From assembly GCA_013696315.1 (NCBI GenBank), contig JACCYU010000159.1, forward strand, positions 1-41,237: a stretch of 41,237 nt of DNA, given 5' to 3'. This document shows, in pieces, positions 16,630 to 27,326 of this stretch (the stretch's first letter is position 1; every line of letters starts with the position of its first letter). The notes below the pieces were generated by a model, which worked only from the letters and a program-made list of their open reading frames with translations, had not been told where the DNA came from and searched no databases. This stretch comes from Gammaproteobacteria bacterium (lineage in GTDB: Bacteria > Pseudomonadota > Gammaproteobacteria > JACCYU01). The position numbers were made by a program, and so were the translations under genes.

Positions 16630-17313
16630 CTAAACCGGCCGCAGGCGACCGTCAGCCATCAGCAGAACACGGTCGGCCAGCGCCGCGAGTTGCTCGCTGT
16701 GGGTCACCAGAATCAAGGTCGCGCCCGCGGCGCGGACTAGGCTGTCCAGCAGCGCCGCGACGCGTGCGCCGCTGTCCGCGTCCAGATTGCCGGTCGGCTC
16801 GTCCGCCAGAATCAACCGTGGTTTATGCACCAGCGCGCGGGCTAAAGCGATCCGCTGCTGCTCGCCTCCGGACAGCACGTCGGGATAGCTGTCGGTGCGA
16901 TCCGCCAATCCGACTTGCGACAGCATCGCCTGCGCCTGATCGCGCGCACGCGGCGGCCGGTGACCATTCAACGCCAGCGGTAGACACACGTTTTCGAGCA
17001 CGGTGAGGGTTGGGATCAGATTGAATGATTGATAAATGAAGCCGATATGGGAGCGCCTGAACACGGTGCGCTCCCGCTCGGAAAGACCGGTAACGGTCTG
17101 ACCATCGATCTCGATGCTGCCTGCATCGGGACGATCGATGCCGCTGATCAGATTCAGCAACGTGGATTTGCCGCAACCGCTCTGCCCGACCACCGCCGCG
17201 AACTCGCCCTGGGCAAACTCGACACTCAGATCATTCAGCACCGCGCGTGCGCGTTCACCTTCAACGTAACAGCGGCTCACACCGCGCAAACATACGAATT
17301 CAGAGCCTTGCAC
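16630..17313 (-). CDS. LolD/MacB-type ABC ATPase, AttE-like
   Basis: 227 residues, the usual length. It shows Walker A GQSGCGKST, the Q-loop IGFIYQSFNLIPTLTVLENV, signature LSGGEQQRIALARAL, Walker B LILADEPTGNLD and H-loop VTHSEQL. The FIYQSFNL and DEPTGNLD wording is typical of ATPases serving FtsX-type permeases. It begins the minus-strand series whose next members are the fused permease and AttH-like protein, so the three form one transport complex at the inner membrane. The gene is divergent from the second histidine kinase, across 326 bases. Confidence 0.92.
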   Translation of the reverse strand: MQGSEFVCLRGVSRCYVEGERARAVLNDLSVEFAQGEFAAVVGQSGCGKSTLLNLISGIDRPDAGSIEIDGQTVTGLSERERTVFRRSHIGFIYQSFNLIPTLTVLENVCLPLALNGHRPPRARDQAQAMLSQVGLADRTDSYPDVLSGGEQQRIALARALVHKPRLILADEPTGNLDADSGARVAALLDSLVRAAGATLILVTHSEQLAALADRVLLMADGRLRPV

Positions 17314-17639
17314 GATAATCGAATCAAGAGCGTTGACGACTGCGCAGCGGTGGTAAGGCGCCGAAGATAATCTCAGGCGCGACGGTTAAGTCTGCGCCGT
17401 CGGATCGCGCCATTCAAGCCGCACCGCCAAAGGACTTTGCCCCGTGGAAACGCGATAGTAACAAGCCGCCTTGGCCGCGAACTCCTCTAGCGACCGCGCG
17501 GCCGATGCCGTAGCCCCGCGCGCGAGCGATCCCGCTCTCGCGCGGCTTGAGTTGATTTGTCAGCGGCCGGTTAACAGCGTATACAACCAGCACGTCGTCC
17601 GGCCGGCCCGACGACGGACGCCCGGATTCAACTAAACGC
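17314..17639. other. Divergent intergenic region with two hairpins
   Basis: It lies between the AttE-like gene (leftward) and the second kinase gene (rightward). Two inverted repeats are visible: CCGCGCGCGAG (17516-17526) against CTCTCGCGCGG (17535-17545) with one mismatch, and CGTCGTC (17593-17599) against GACGACG (17610-17616), perfect. The second lies about 25 bases before the kinase ATG and could affect its translation or bind a regulator. No good promoter hexamers were found. Confidence 0.4.
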
Positions 17640-19111
17640 ATGCGTATCGCTCTCCAAAACACGCTGGCGCTGCTGGCGCTGTATTTAGTTCTGGTAATCT
17701 GCCTCATTGTTGTGCTCCGGGCTGAACTTGGCGCTGCGCTGTTCGACCGTATTTACGCCAGCGTGCTGCTGGCGGCGCTCAGCGGGCTCGGATCCATAAT
17801 CCTCATTGGCGCGTTGCTGCAGGTGCAGTTGAAACGCATGAGCGCGGGGCTGGCGGCGCTGATGGAGGCCGTGGCAAACGGCGACACCGAGGCGTTGAGG
17901 CAGCGGGACGATGAATTTTCGGCCGTGCGTGATGCCGCCAACAGGTTAGGGAACGAAATCACGGCGGCGCGCGACAAGCTGGACGCGGTAGCCAATGTTT
18001 TCGATGTTGGTGTCATCCTGATATCGCCGGACGGCTCCCCTGACTATATCAACCAGACCGCACGCCAGATCCTCATCTGCAATCGCGTGCAGGATTTCGC
18101 GGCGCGCTTCACCGAAATGTATGTGAAACTGAAAGAGGCCATCGACAAAGTATGCCAGGGCAGCGGGGGGGGGAGAGACTGACCAATATCGAATTAACTG
18201 TCGGCAAGGCCGGTGTTACTAAACGGCTGCGGGTGGAATTGCAAGCGCTCGGCTCTGCCGATAACCGGGGTTGCCTGCTTATCGTAGAGGATCAAGATCT
18301 GATTGATGCGCTGGACGAGGATCTGCGCGCGGCCACGCAGGCGCGCGGCCTGTCCCGCCTGTATGCGGCCGCAGCGCACGACCTCAAGGCGCCGCTCAAC
18401 GCCATGAACCTTAACATGGAGATGCTCAAACGCAGCCTCGATGCCGATGACGCCAACGCCCGCCCGCGGCGGGAACATTATCTCAAGGTAATAATTCAGG
18501 AATCCGCACGGCTGAACCGATTGCTCAACTCACTGCTGGAGCAGAGTGCGCCGGCCGCGGAGGGTCGCACCACGGTCGACCTTGTGCGGCTCATCGACGA
18601 GCTGGCGACCTTGCTGACGCCGCAGGCGCGTCACCAGCAGGTCACGTTCGACGTTAGTCTGCCGATTGACGCCGTGCGGATATTCGGTAACGCGGGTCAA
18701 CTCAAGCAGGCTTTGCTGAACATTATCCTGAACGCGCTGGAATGCGTGACGGAAAACGGGCGCGTGGGGGTCTCGCTCCGCACCGAGGCATCTTCAGCGT
18801 TAATCGAGATCGAAGACGACGGGGCCGGCGTCCCTGCGTTACTGCAACCCAGCATCTTCGACATGCACTTCACCACCAAAGAGACCGGCACCGGTATCGG
18901 TTTGTATGTCGCGCGAGCGGTGATCGAACGGCATGGCGGCGAAATCCAGCTTCAATCCAGATCAGGCGCGGGTACCCGATTCATTCTGTCATTGCCGTTG
19001 CATCAGCGAGCCTCACCGCCGGCCAAGATGCGCCTCCCGAAATTAACCCTACGTCCGCGCGATAGCTTTCCGGTCGCGCCGGCGCAACGTAACAGACCGG
19101 CTTGCAGATGA
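17640..19111 (+). pseudogene. Sensor histidine kinase split by a frameshift in a G9 tract
   Basis: The first part (ATG 17640 to stop 18182) encodes two membrane helices (about 6-28 and 43-66), a HAMP-like linker, a coiled segment and a PAS-like domain (FDVGVILISPDGSPDYIN). The second part continues in another frame through ERLTNIELTV..., then the H box AAHDLKAPLNAM, N box LLNIILNALECV, G1 IEDDGAGVP and G2 TGIGLYVARAVIERHGG, ending at 19111. The frames join at the run of nine G (18165-18173): a tenth G would restore one protein of about 490 residues. The lesion separates sensor from kinase domains. It could be a phase-variation tract, an inactivating mutation or a homopolymer read error. No response regulator is adjacent. 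The kinase half has an in-frame ATG at 18152 but no good ribosome-binding site. Confidence 0.8.
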
Positions 19112-19243
19112 TGCCCCCCATTGCGCAATGAACCAAGGGCGGTCATGCCGCCACGCGCTGGCACGATCGATGCGCATACTGGTTTACACGTGGTTAAGTT
19201 AGCGGCAAAAAGCTTTCTGACTGCATCAAAGGGGGGTAAAACT

Positions 19244-19642
19244 ATGAAAAAATCAACTCATAAGACTGGAGCCGGCTGGTTGCTGGCCATCACTGTGTCG
19301 GTCGCTGGCGTCACTGCTCAGGCACGCGATCACGCAACACCCGTCGCGCAGGAAAAGGCGCAGGCCATCGGAATGCACGGCTTTACCGAGCAAAAGCTGG
19401 ACGCGTTCGCCTCCGCATATGTAAAAATAGCCGATATCTACAATCGCCATGCCCCGCAGGTCAAGGAGGCGCGCAATTCTGAAGAGGCCTACAGCGCGCA
19501 AATGTTGATTGAGGATCAGATGTCGCAAGCCATCAGGGAAGAAGGGATGAGTCCCGACGAGTACAATCGTGTTGTTCGCACGATCAATCAGGATCCGCAT
19601 CTGGGTCAGAAGGTGGCGCAGAAAATCCGCACCCTTCAATAG
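19244..19642 (+). CDS. Small exported DUF4168-like protein
   Basis: 132 residues from ATG 19244, preceded by a GGGGGG run seven bases upstream; the frame is open further upstream but without a start that fits. MKKSTHKTGAGWLLAITVSVAGVTAQA is a clear Sec signal peptide with cleavage after AQA. The mature part is helical and polar: FTEQKLDAFASAYVKIADIY, a short charged stretch, then EEGMSPDEYNRVVRTINQDPHLGQKVAQKI. This helix pattern with the M-S-P-x-E-Y-N phrase and a closing KI fits DUF4168 proteins, which are periplasmic and of unknown role. It follows the broken kinase gene by 132 bases and is probably transcribed separately. Confidence 0.75.
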   Translation: MKKSTHKTGAGWLLAITVSVAGVTAQARDHATPVAQEKAQAIGMHGFTEQKLDAFASAYVKIADIYNRHAPQVKEARNSEEAYSAQMLIEDQMSQAIREEGMSPDEYNRVVRTINQDPHLGQKVAQKIRTLQ

Positions 19643-19786
19643 GCTGAATATAACAGAGGGGCAATGTCAGCGCCGGGTAACGGTTTGGCGGCTCAGGTCG
19701 TCGTGTTACGGTGACAGGAAAAGCATCGGGTAATCAAGATGCTGGATATCGGGAATGGCGCGCCGTTGGGAATCGGCGACAGGCAG

Positions 19787-20644
19787 TCAACCATATCGAC
19801 GCACAACTTCCGGCTGGCTGGCATCTCCACCGGCCTGAACCTGAACGACCATATCATTGATCGCGTCGGCCACAATTTGCGGATGATCTTCCGGCGAGAA
19901 GTGACCCCCCTTGAAGATGTATTGAAGCGTCGCATCCAAGTCTCGCGCAAAACGAAAACCGTAGCGCACCGGCAGGATGCGATCCCTGGCGCCCCAGATT
20001 ACGCATTTGGGCGCGGCAATCTGCTGAAGAGCCGTAATCACGTTCCGGGTATCACGCAAGTGCAGGTCCTTCGCCTGCCGGACGAATGCGCGCGGACCGT
20101 CCTCCGCGTAATACGGCCAGTATAATGCAAACGCCTCATCCGCCGCGGCGCGAGTGACATGGGAAATTCGCATCAACCGGCGGAAGGCGAGGCGGAACAG
20201 GAATTTGGGCAGGCGCTCGACGAGTCGCGGAAACCGTCGCGTAATGTTGACCGCAGGCGTAGGCCAGGCGTCGTAACCAACGCTGTTGACCAGCACCAGC
20301 CCCTGACACACCGCCGGCTTGCGCTTGAGCGCGACCTGCAGCACGCCGCCGCCCAGCCCGTGACCTACAAAAATCGCGCGCCGGATCCGCAACGCCCGTA
20401 GCCAGTCGAGCAGATAGACAGCCTGTTGCGCCACCGAAATGTTGCGTCGCGCACCCTGCGACATTGAGTTCCCGTAGCCTACAAGTTCCCACGCAAGGCA
20501 GCGAGCGCTCGATACTTTCGGCATGACATTACGCCACAGCATGGGCGAGGTCGCGAGACCATGCACCATGACCACGGGAAGCCCCTCACCGGACTCCCGC
20601 CAGTTCATCCATAAGCCATTGACGTCACGATGCCGGCGTTTCAT
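19787..20644 (-). CDS. Alpha/beta hydrolase-fold protein lacking the nucleophile serine
   Basis: 285 residues from ATG 20644, chosen because GGAG lies five bases upstream; longer starts have none. The fold is clear: VVMVHGLATSPMLW with the HG oxyanion motif, AWELVGYGNS, the nucleophile-elbow region IFVGHGLGGGV, a cap domain rich in Arg and aromatic residues, IWGARDRILP with the acid, and IFKGGHFSPEDHP with the His. At the elbow the usual G-H-S-x-G reads G-H-G-L-G (codon GGG), so the catalytic Ser is absent while Asp and His remain. The protein may be a non-catalytic relative, use another mechanism, or be inactive. It stands alone, facing the DUF4168-like gene, and no substrate can be suggested. 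Confidence 0.82.
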   Translation of the reverse strand: MKRRHRDVNGLWMNWRESGEGLPVVMVHGLATSPMLWRNVMPKVSSARCLAWELVGYGNSMSQGARRNISVAQQAVYLLDWLRALRIRRAIFVGHGLGGGVLQVALKRKPAVCQGLVLVNSVGYDAWPTPAVNITRRFPRLVERLPKFLFRLAFRRLMRISHVTRAAADEAFALYWPYYAEDGPRAFVRQAKDLHLRDTRNVITALQQIAAPKCVIWGARDRILPVRYGFRFARDLDATLQYIFKGGHFSPEDHPQIVADAINDMVVQVQAGGDASQPEVVRRYG

Positions 20645-20888
20645 GCTTTCTCCGGTTCTCGTTAAGGTCTCCATCGACCGACTTGTCGTAATTAGGCAAG
20701 CTTCATACCACTGTGGCAGGTGCATGAATGTCTGATTTCCACTTCTACGGCGCGTACATTCAGCGGTGAAACATAGGCATGACCTCATACCATGTAGAAA
20801 TTACCCCATGATGTGCAAAATCGGATGCACGATTCACGCGGTCATGGTTAAGCTGAGCGTATCGATGTCCAGACAAGCCGGCTCATGA

Positions 20889-21419
20889 ATGACCGCGCGG
20901 CTCCGAAACCATTCACTGTGGCTGATGCCGGAGGAAGCTGCGCGCGCACGGCTGGACCGCATCATTGAAGACCTGAGTAACACACACCGCACGCCCCGCT
21001 TCCATGCGCATGTGACGCTGCTTGCGCGCGTTTTGCAGCCGGCGCACGATGTGGTGGCGAAAACCCAAGCGCTGGCAATTGCCGGAAAACTACCGCAATT
21101 GTCGCTTACTCTGGGCAGCCTCGCGATGACCAATGCCTATTTTCTCAGCCTTTTCGCAATCGTGGACCCCGGTGATTACTTGCTCGCCGCCCACGAGCGT
21201 TTAAAAAGCTGCTTCCACGTGCAGTCAATCGGCGCGTTTACGCCCCATCTCAGTCTGCTCTACGGCAAGCTCGCGGAGGTGGACAAACATGCGATCGTCG
21301 CGCGGCTGCACCGTCGTTATCCAGAACGCTTCACCGCGCGCGAAATCGCGGTATTCGATACCTCGGGCGCGCCGGAGCACTGGCGGCAGGTCGGGTCGGT
21401 TGCGCTCACGGAACCTTGA
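20889..21419 (+). CDS. Cyclic phosphodiesterase-like (2H superfamily) protein
   Basis: 176 residues with both Hx(T/S) signatures of the 2H phosphoesterase superfamily: HAHVTLL (about 39-45) and PHLSLLYG (about 118-125). The opening SLWLMPEEAARARLDRIIEDLS and the length fit the CPDase branch (Pfam CPDase), which opens 2',3'- or 1'',2''-cyclic phosphates such as ADP-ribose cyclic phosphate in RNA-processing by-products. The ATG at 20889 is four bases inside another ATG in a different frame (20885), and no strong ribosome-binding site is visible. It is a single-gene unit between two minus-strand genes. The physiological substrate in bacteria is uncertain. Confidence 0.85.
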   Translation: MTARLRNHSLWLMPEEAARARLDRIIEDLSNTHRTPRFHAHVTLLARVLQPAHDVVAKTQALAIAGKLPQLSLTLGSLAMTNAYFLSLFAIVDPGDYLLAAHERLKSCFHVQSIGAFTPHLSLLYGKLAEVDKHAIVARLHRRYPERFTAREIAVFDTSGAPEHWRQVGSVALTEP

Positions 21420-21497
21420 CCCGACCGTACGCATCAAGCCGGGAAATCTGAAATCGGGAATATCGATGCCGCGCCGCCCGCGGCTCAGGCCCACAGT

Positions 21498-22271
21498 TCA
21501 CGTATAAGCCGCAATCGCTTCGCCAAGCTCGTCCGGCGTGCCGATATCAAGCGCCCGACCCGTCGCGAAGCATTCCGCTTCAACCGACAACCCATCGTCA
21601 ATCGCGGCCTGTATTACGTCGCCAATGAACAATTCCCGCGACGGCGTGGACTGTCGGCTCAAACGCGCGGCGAGATGATGGTGCATGAATTCGGAAAAAA
21701 CCGGCGTCCACACCGCCGTCATCCAGGTGAAGCGCAGCTCGGTGGCAAACGGCTTGACGACGATTCGCCGCACGCGCCCGTGCTCGTCGATATCTACCAA
21801 GTCGCATTTCCGCGGACGACTCGCCGGAAAGAGACCAAGCACGACCGTGGCGCCGGTGCGGGTTTGACGCGCGAGCAGGCTGGCGTAGACATCGACAGGC
21901 TCAAACAGAATATCCGGGAACCCGAGCGCCACGCGCGCATGGCGCACGAACGGCCAGGCCTGATCCAGTGTATACGGCGTGCCGAACGGCGCCCCCATCA
22001 ATAGATAAGCCAGATCCATGGAGAGCCAGGCGCCGTCGCCGAAATAGGCCGGAATATCCCATTTCCCGGCGCGCAGGATGATAAACACGCGCCGCACGCC
22101 GGCAACCCGCAGCCGCTCCAGCAGGTAGTGACTGACGACCTTCGGCGTGCGCGCGGGATCGGTCTGAAAACCGATCGGATAGAGTTCCTTGCTGCAGGGC
22201 AGCCGCCCAAGGCGCGTCGCCTGCCCGCCTGCCGGAATCAATCCGATAACGTCGTCCTGCGGCTCGGTCAT
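21498..22271 (-). CDS. Sugar-phosphate nucleotidyltransferase-like protein
   Basis: 257 residues of the GT-A nucleotidyltransferase fold. The N-terminal signature is IGLIPAGGQATRLGRLPCSKELYPIG, a variant of the usual AGGxGTRLxPLTxxxPK in which GG-x-x-TR and a following K-E-L are kept. VFIILRAGKWDIPAYFGDG, GFPDILFEP (the metal-binding D region) and VEAECFATGRALDIGTPDEL (the typical GxxxDIGTPxxL end of NDP-sugar pyrophosphorylases) follow. It should join a sugar phosphate to a nucleoside triphosphate. The substrate cannot be read from the sequence and no sugar-modifying gene is next to it. It sits 105 bases downstream of purA and may be cotranscribed. Confidence 0.8.
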   Translation of the reverse strand: MTEPQDDVIGLIPAGGQATRLGRLPCSKELYPIGFQTDPARTPKVVSHYLLERLRVAGVRRVFIILRAGKWDIPAYFGDGAWLSMDLAYLLMGAPFGTPYTLDQAWPFVRHARVALGFPDILFEPVDVYASLLARQTRTGATVVLGLFPASRPRKCDLVDIDEHGRVRRIVVKPFATELRFTWMTAVWTPVFSEFMHHHLAARLSRQSTPSRELFIGDVIQAAIDDGLSVEAECFATGRALDIGTPDELGEAIAAYT

Positions 22272-22376
22272 GACGCATGATCAGAGCTGCTGACGACGCG
22301 GCCCGGCGCCCGCTGCCCACGCGCTAATACGGATATAGCGGCTCCCCGCGTCGCGTGCGAATGTACTTGCGAGTCG

Positions 22377-24847
<2,471 letters not shown>

Positions 24848-24908
24848 GCAAGAAGCCTGTGGTCGGGTGCCTACGGCCGCGGGCGCAACGGCGCGCAAAA
24901 TCGCACGG

Positions 24909-25097
24909 CTAGTGCCTCACGACGTACAACAGGAGCGCGCCCACGAGCATGCAACCCAGCCCGACGGCGCGCAGTACGCGATCGGGCATATTCGCAATCT
25001 GTTGCAGCGCCTGGCGCAGACCGCCCGGATTCAGAAATGGCGCCACACCTTCGATGATCAGCACCAGCGCTACCGCCGCCAGAAAATCCTTCCACAC
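24909..25097 (-). CDS. DUF2065 (YjeT-like) small membrane protein
   Basis: 62 residues with two hydrophobic helices: about 4-23 (FLAAVALVLIIEGVAPFLNP) and about 43-60 (VGLGCMLVGALLLYVV). The motif EGxxPFLNP..LR and the position directly after hflC match YjeT of Escherichia coli. The gene starts 19 bases after the hflC stop, so it is cotranscribed. Its function is unknown; location suggests a link to the HflKC complex at the inner membrane. Confidence 0.9.
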   Translation of the reverse strand: MWKDFLAAVALVLIIEGVAPFLNPGGLRQALQQIANMPDRVLRAVGLGCMLVGALLLYVVRH

Positions 25098-25116
25098 GCG
25101 GCGCTCGGCTCGCTGC

Positions 25117-25992
25117 CTATTTGCCCGCAGGCGGGGGTTCAGACTGATTGAAATAGCGGAAAAACTTGCCGCGCGGGTCCAGTATCAGTACGTCGCCGTT
25201 GTCATTGAAAGTGGTCATGTAAGCATTGAGGCTGCGATAGAAATTGTAGAACTCCGGATCTCTTTCATAGGCTTGAGCGTATACTTCGGCGGCTGTGGCG
25301 TCGCCCGCACCGCGCGTGCGCTGCGCGTCGCGATAGGCTTCGGCGAGAATGACCGTGCGTCTGCGTTCGGCGTTGGCCCGGACTCGCACGCCCTCTTCGC
25401 GTCCTTGCGCGCGCAGCTCCTTGGCGACCAGTGCCCGCTCGGTGCGCATACGGTTATATACCGATTCGCTGACCTCCGCCGGCAGATCGATGCGGCTCAC
25501 GCGCACGTCCACCACCTGCACGCCGTATTGCTGGGAAATCTTGTTGACCTCGGTGCGCACCGCCTGCATGAGTTCGCCGCGCTCGCCGGAGACCGCTTCC
25601 TGTATGGTGCGCTGACCGAACGCGTTGCGCATTTCGTCCTTGGTGATCTGCGCGAGGCGATCGTACGCATTGCGCTCGTCCGCACCGAACGAACGATAGA
25701 ACAGCGCCGTGTCCACGATGCGCCACTTGATGAAGAAATCCACCGTCACGTTCTTTCGCTCTGCGGTCAAGAACCGATCCGGCTCACCGTCAAGACTCAG
25801 CACCCGCCCATCGTACTTGACCACGTTGTTGATGAACGGAAATTTGAAATGCAGACCCGGCTCAATGTCCATGCGCTTGATTTCGCCCAAACTGAACAGT
25901 ATGACCCGCTGCGTTTCGTGCACGGTATATGCCGACAGCGCGAGCACCCCCAGCAACACCGCGACGATGATTCCGATAGCGCGAAAGGTCAT
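25117..25992 (-). CDS. hflC: HflC, SPFH-domain regulator of FtsH
   Basis: 291 residues with one N-terminal membrane helix (about 5-21) followed by the SPFH/band-7 domain (about 22-185: VHETQRVILFSLGEIKRMD, EPGLHFKFPFINNVVKYD, VDFFIKWRIVD) and a coiled region rich in Arg, Glu and Ala (RTERALVAKELRAQGREEG). HflC and HflK form a large periplasmic ring complex that surrounds and modulates the FtsH protease. The C terminus ends with a short Pro-rich tail. It begins two bases after the hflK stop, in the usual order. Confidence 0.95.
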   Translation of the reverse strand: MTFRAIGIIVAVLLGVLALSAYTVHETQRVILFSLGEIKRMDIEPGLHFKFPFINNVVKYDGRVLSLDGEPDRFLTAERKNVTVDFFIKWRIVDTALFYRSFGADERNAYDRLAQITKDEMRNAFGQRTIQEAVSGERGELMQAVRTEVNKISQQYGVQVVDVRVSRIDLPAEVSESVYNRMRTERALVAKELRAQGREEGVRVRANAERRRTVILAEAYRDAQRTRGAGDATAAEVYAQAYERDPEFYNFYRSLNAYMTTFNDNGDVLILDPRGKFFRYFNQSEPPPAGK

Positions 25993-25994
25993 GA

Positions 25995-27152
25995 TTAACG
26001 CGCCTCCCGGCCGCTCATCAGCGAACGAGGCGGACGGATAGGGCTCTGTTGATTGAAACCGCTACCCGTATCCGGCAAGTTGAAATCCGGAAGTAAGTGC
26101 CGGCTGGGCGTCTCCCCGCCTTGCCGCATCAGCTTGTCCAGCGGCAGGTACATGAGATTATTACTGTCTTGCGTGCCCATCAGAACTTTGCTGCTGCTGG
26201 ATAACACCGACTCCATCGCGCCCAGATACAACCGGTCGCGCGTGACTTCTGGGGAGCGCGCGTATTCCGTCAGCACCTGCGCGAAGCGGTCGGCCTCACC
26301 CTGTGCGGACGCGACGACCTGGTCACGATAGGCGATTGCCTGCTGCATGACTTTGGCCGCGGCGCCGCGCGCCTGCGGAATAATCCCATTGGCGTATGAC
26401 TCCGCCTGGTTGACATAGCGGATGCGGTCTTCCCGCGCCATCACAACATCGGCGAAGGCGGGCTGCACCGGCTCCGGCGGCTGCGCCTGCTGCAGGTTGA
26501 CGGTGATGACGCTGAGACCCGACTGATACTGATCCAGCATTTGCTGAATGCGGGCGCTGATCGCGTCGGCGACCTCGGCACGCCCTGCGCCCAGCACGTA
26601 CTCCAGTGTGTTCGCCCCCACCGCTTCACGGGTGGCGGCCTCCATCGCCTGCCGCAGAGTCGTGTCCGGGACGCGCACTTCAAATGCGTAATCGCTGGCT
26701 CGCTTGACCCGATACTGAACCGCCACGTCAACCGTGACGATATTCTCATCCTTGGTAAGCATGGACGTCTCGTGCTGCGCGTCACGCACCAGATCGACGG
26801 CGACCGTCTCCACGGTCTCGACGGGATACGGAATGTGCCAGTGCGGGCCAGGCCCGGTGGTATTAATGTACTCACCGAAACGAAGCACCAGCCCGCGTTC
26901 ACCCGCATCGACGATATAGATGCCGGAAAACAGCCACACGACCAGCAGCACCATCGCAACTATCGATGCACCAACCGCCGCGCCCTTGCCGCCACCGCCA
27001 GAGCCACTGCCGGCGGCCGCGCTCCCGCCGCCACCGAACAGCCCGTTGAAGCGGGCAGTCAGCTTGCGCAGCAGCTCCTCAAGGTCCGGTGGACCCTGAT
27101 TTTTGTTGCGATTCCCCCAGGGGTCTTTGCCACCCGGTTCATTCCAAGGCAT
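25995..27152 (-). CDS. hflK: HflK, SPFH-domain regulator of FtsH
   Basis: 385 residues. The N terminus is typical (MPWNEPGGKDPWG, then a QGPPDLEELLRKL phrase), a Gly/Ser-rich linker follows (about 41-57), then a membrane helix (about 59-78) and the SPFH domain (IYIVDAGERGLVLRFGEYINTTGPGPHW...). The C-terminal half has the coiled helix (YANGIIPQARGAAAKVMQQA) and LYLGAMESVLSSSSKVLM. It forms the FtsH-regulating ring with HflC, encoded two bases downstream. A 174-base gap to hflX could carry its own promoter. Confidence 0.95.
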   Translation of the reverse strand: MPWNEPGGKDPWGNRNKNQGPPDLEELLRKLTARFNGLFGGGGSAAAGSGSGGGGKGAAVGASIVAMVLLVVWLFSGIYIVDAGERGLVLRFGEYINTTGPGPHWHIPYPVETVETVAVDLVRDAQHETSMLTKDENIVTVDVAVQYRVKRASDYAFEVRVPDTTLRQAMEAATREAVGANTLEYVLGAGRAEVADAISARIQQMLDQYQSGLSVITVNLQQAQPPEPVQPAFADVVMAREDRIRYVNQAESYANGIIPQARGAAAKVMQQAIAYRDQVVASAQGEADRFAQVLTEYARSPEVTRDRLYLGAMESVLSSSSKVLMGTQDSNNLMYLPLDKLMRQGGETPSRHLLPDFNLPDTGSGFNQQSPIRPPRSLMSGREAR

Positions 27153-27326
27153 TCATTTTACTCCGTGTCAGGCAGCCAGGATTTAGTCGGATTATTGTTC
27201 TGTGATGGGTATTGACAGCGTTTATCGACACGCAAGCAGCCACAATTGAAACTGGCTGAAAAGAGGCGGCCAGCGCAGGCACACATTCTAGGGGCAGCCT
27301 ACCGCGCCCGCAAGCAACGGGGAAAG

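Noticed and set aside
18152-18182. Programmed -1 ribosomal frameshifting at the G9 run of the kinase gene
   Set aside because: No known need for a shorter product, and G-runs of this length more often slip in DNA replication or sequencing; kept only as a remote option.
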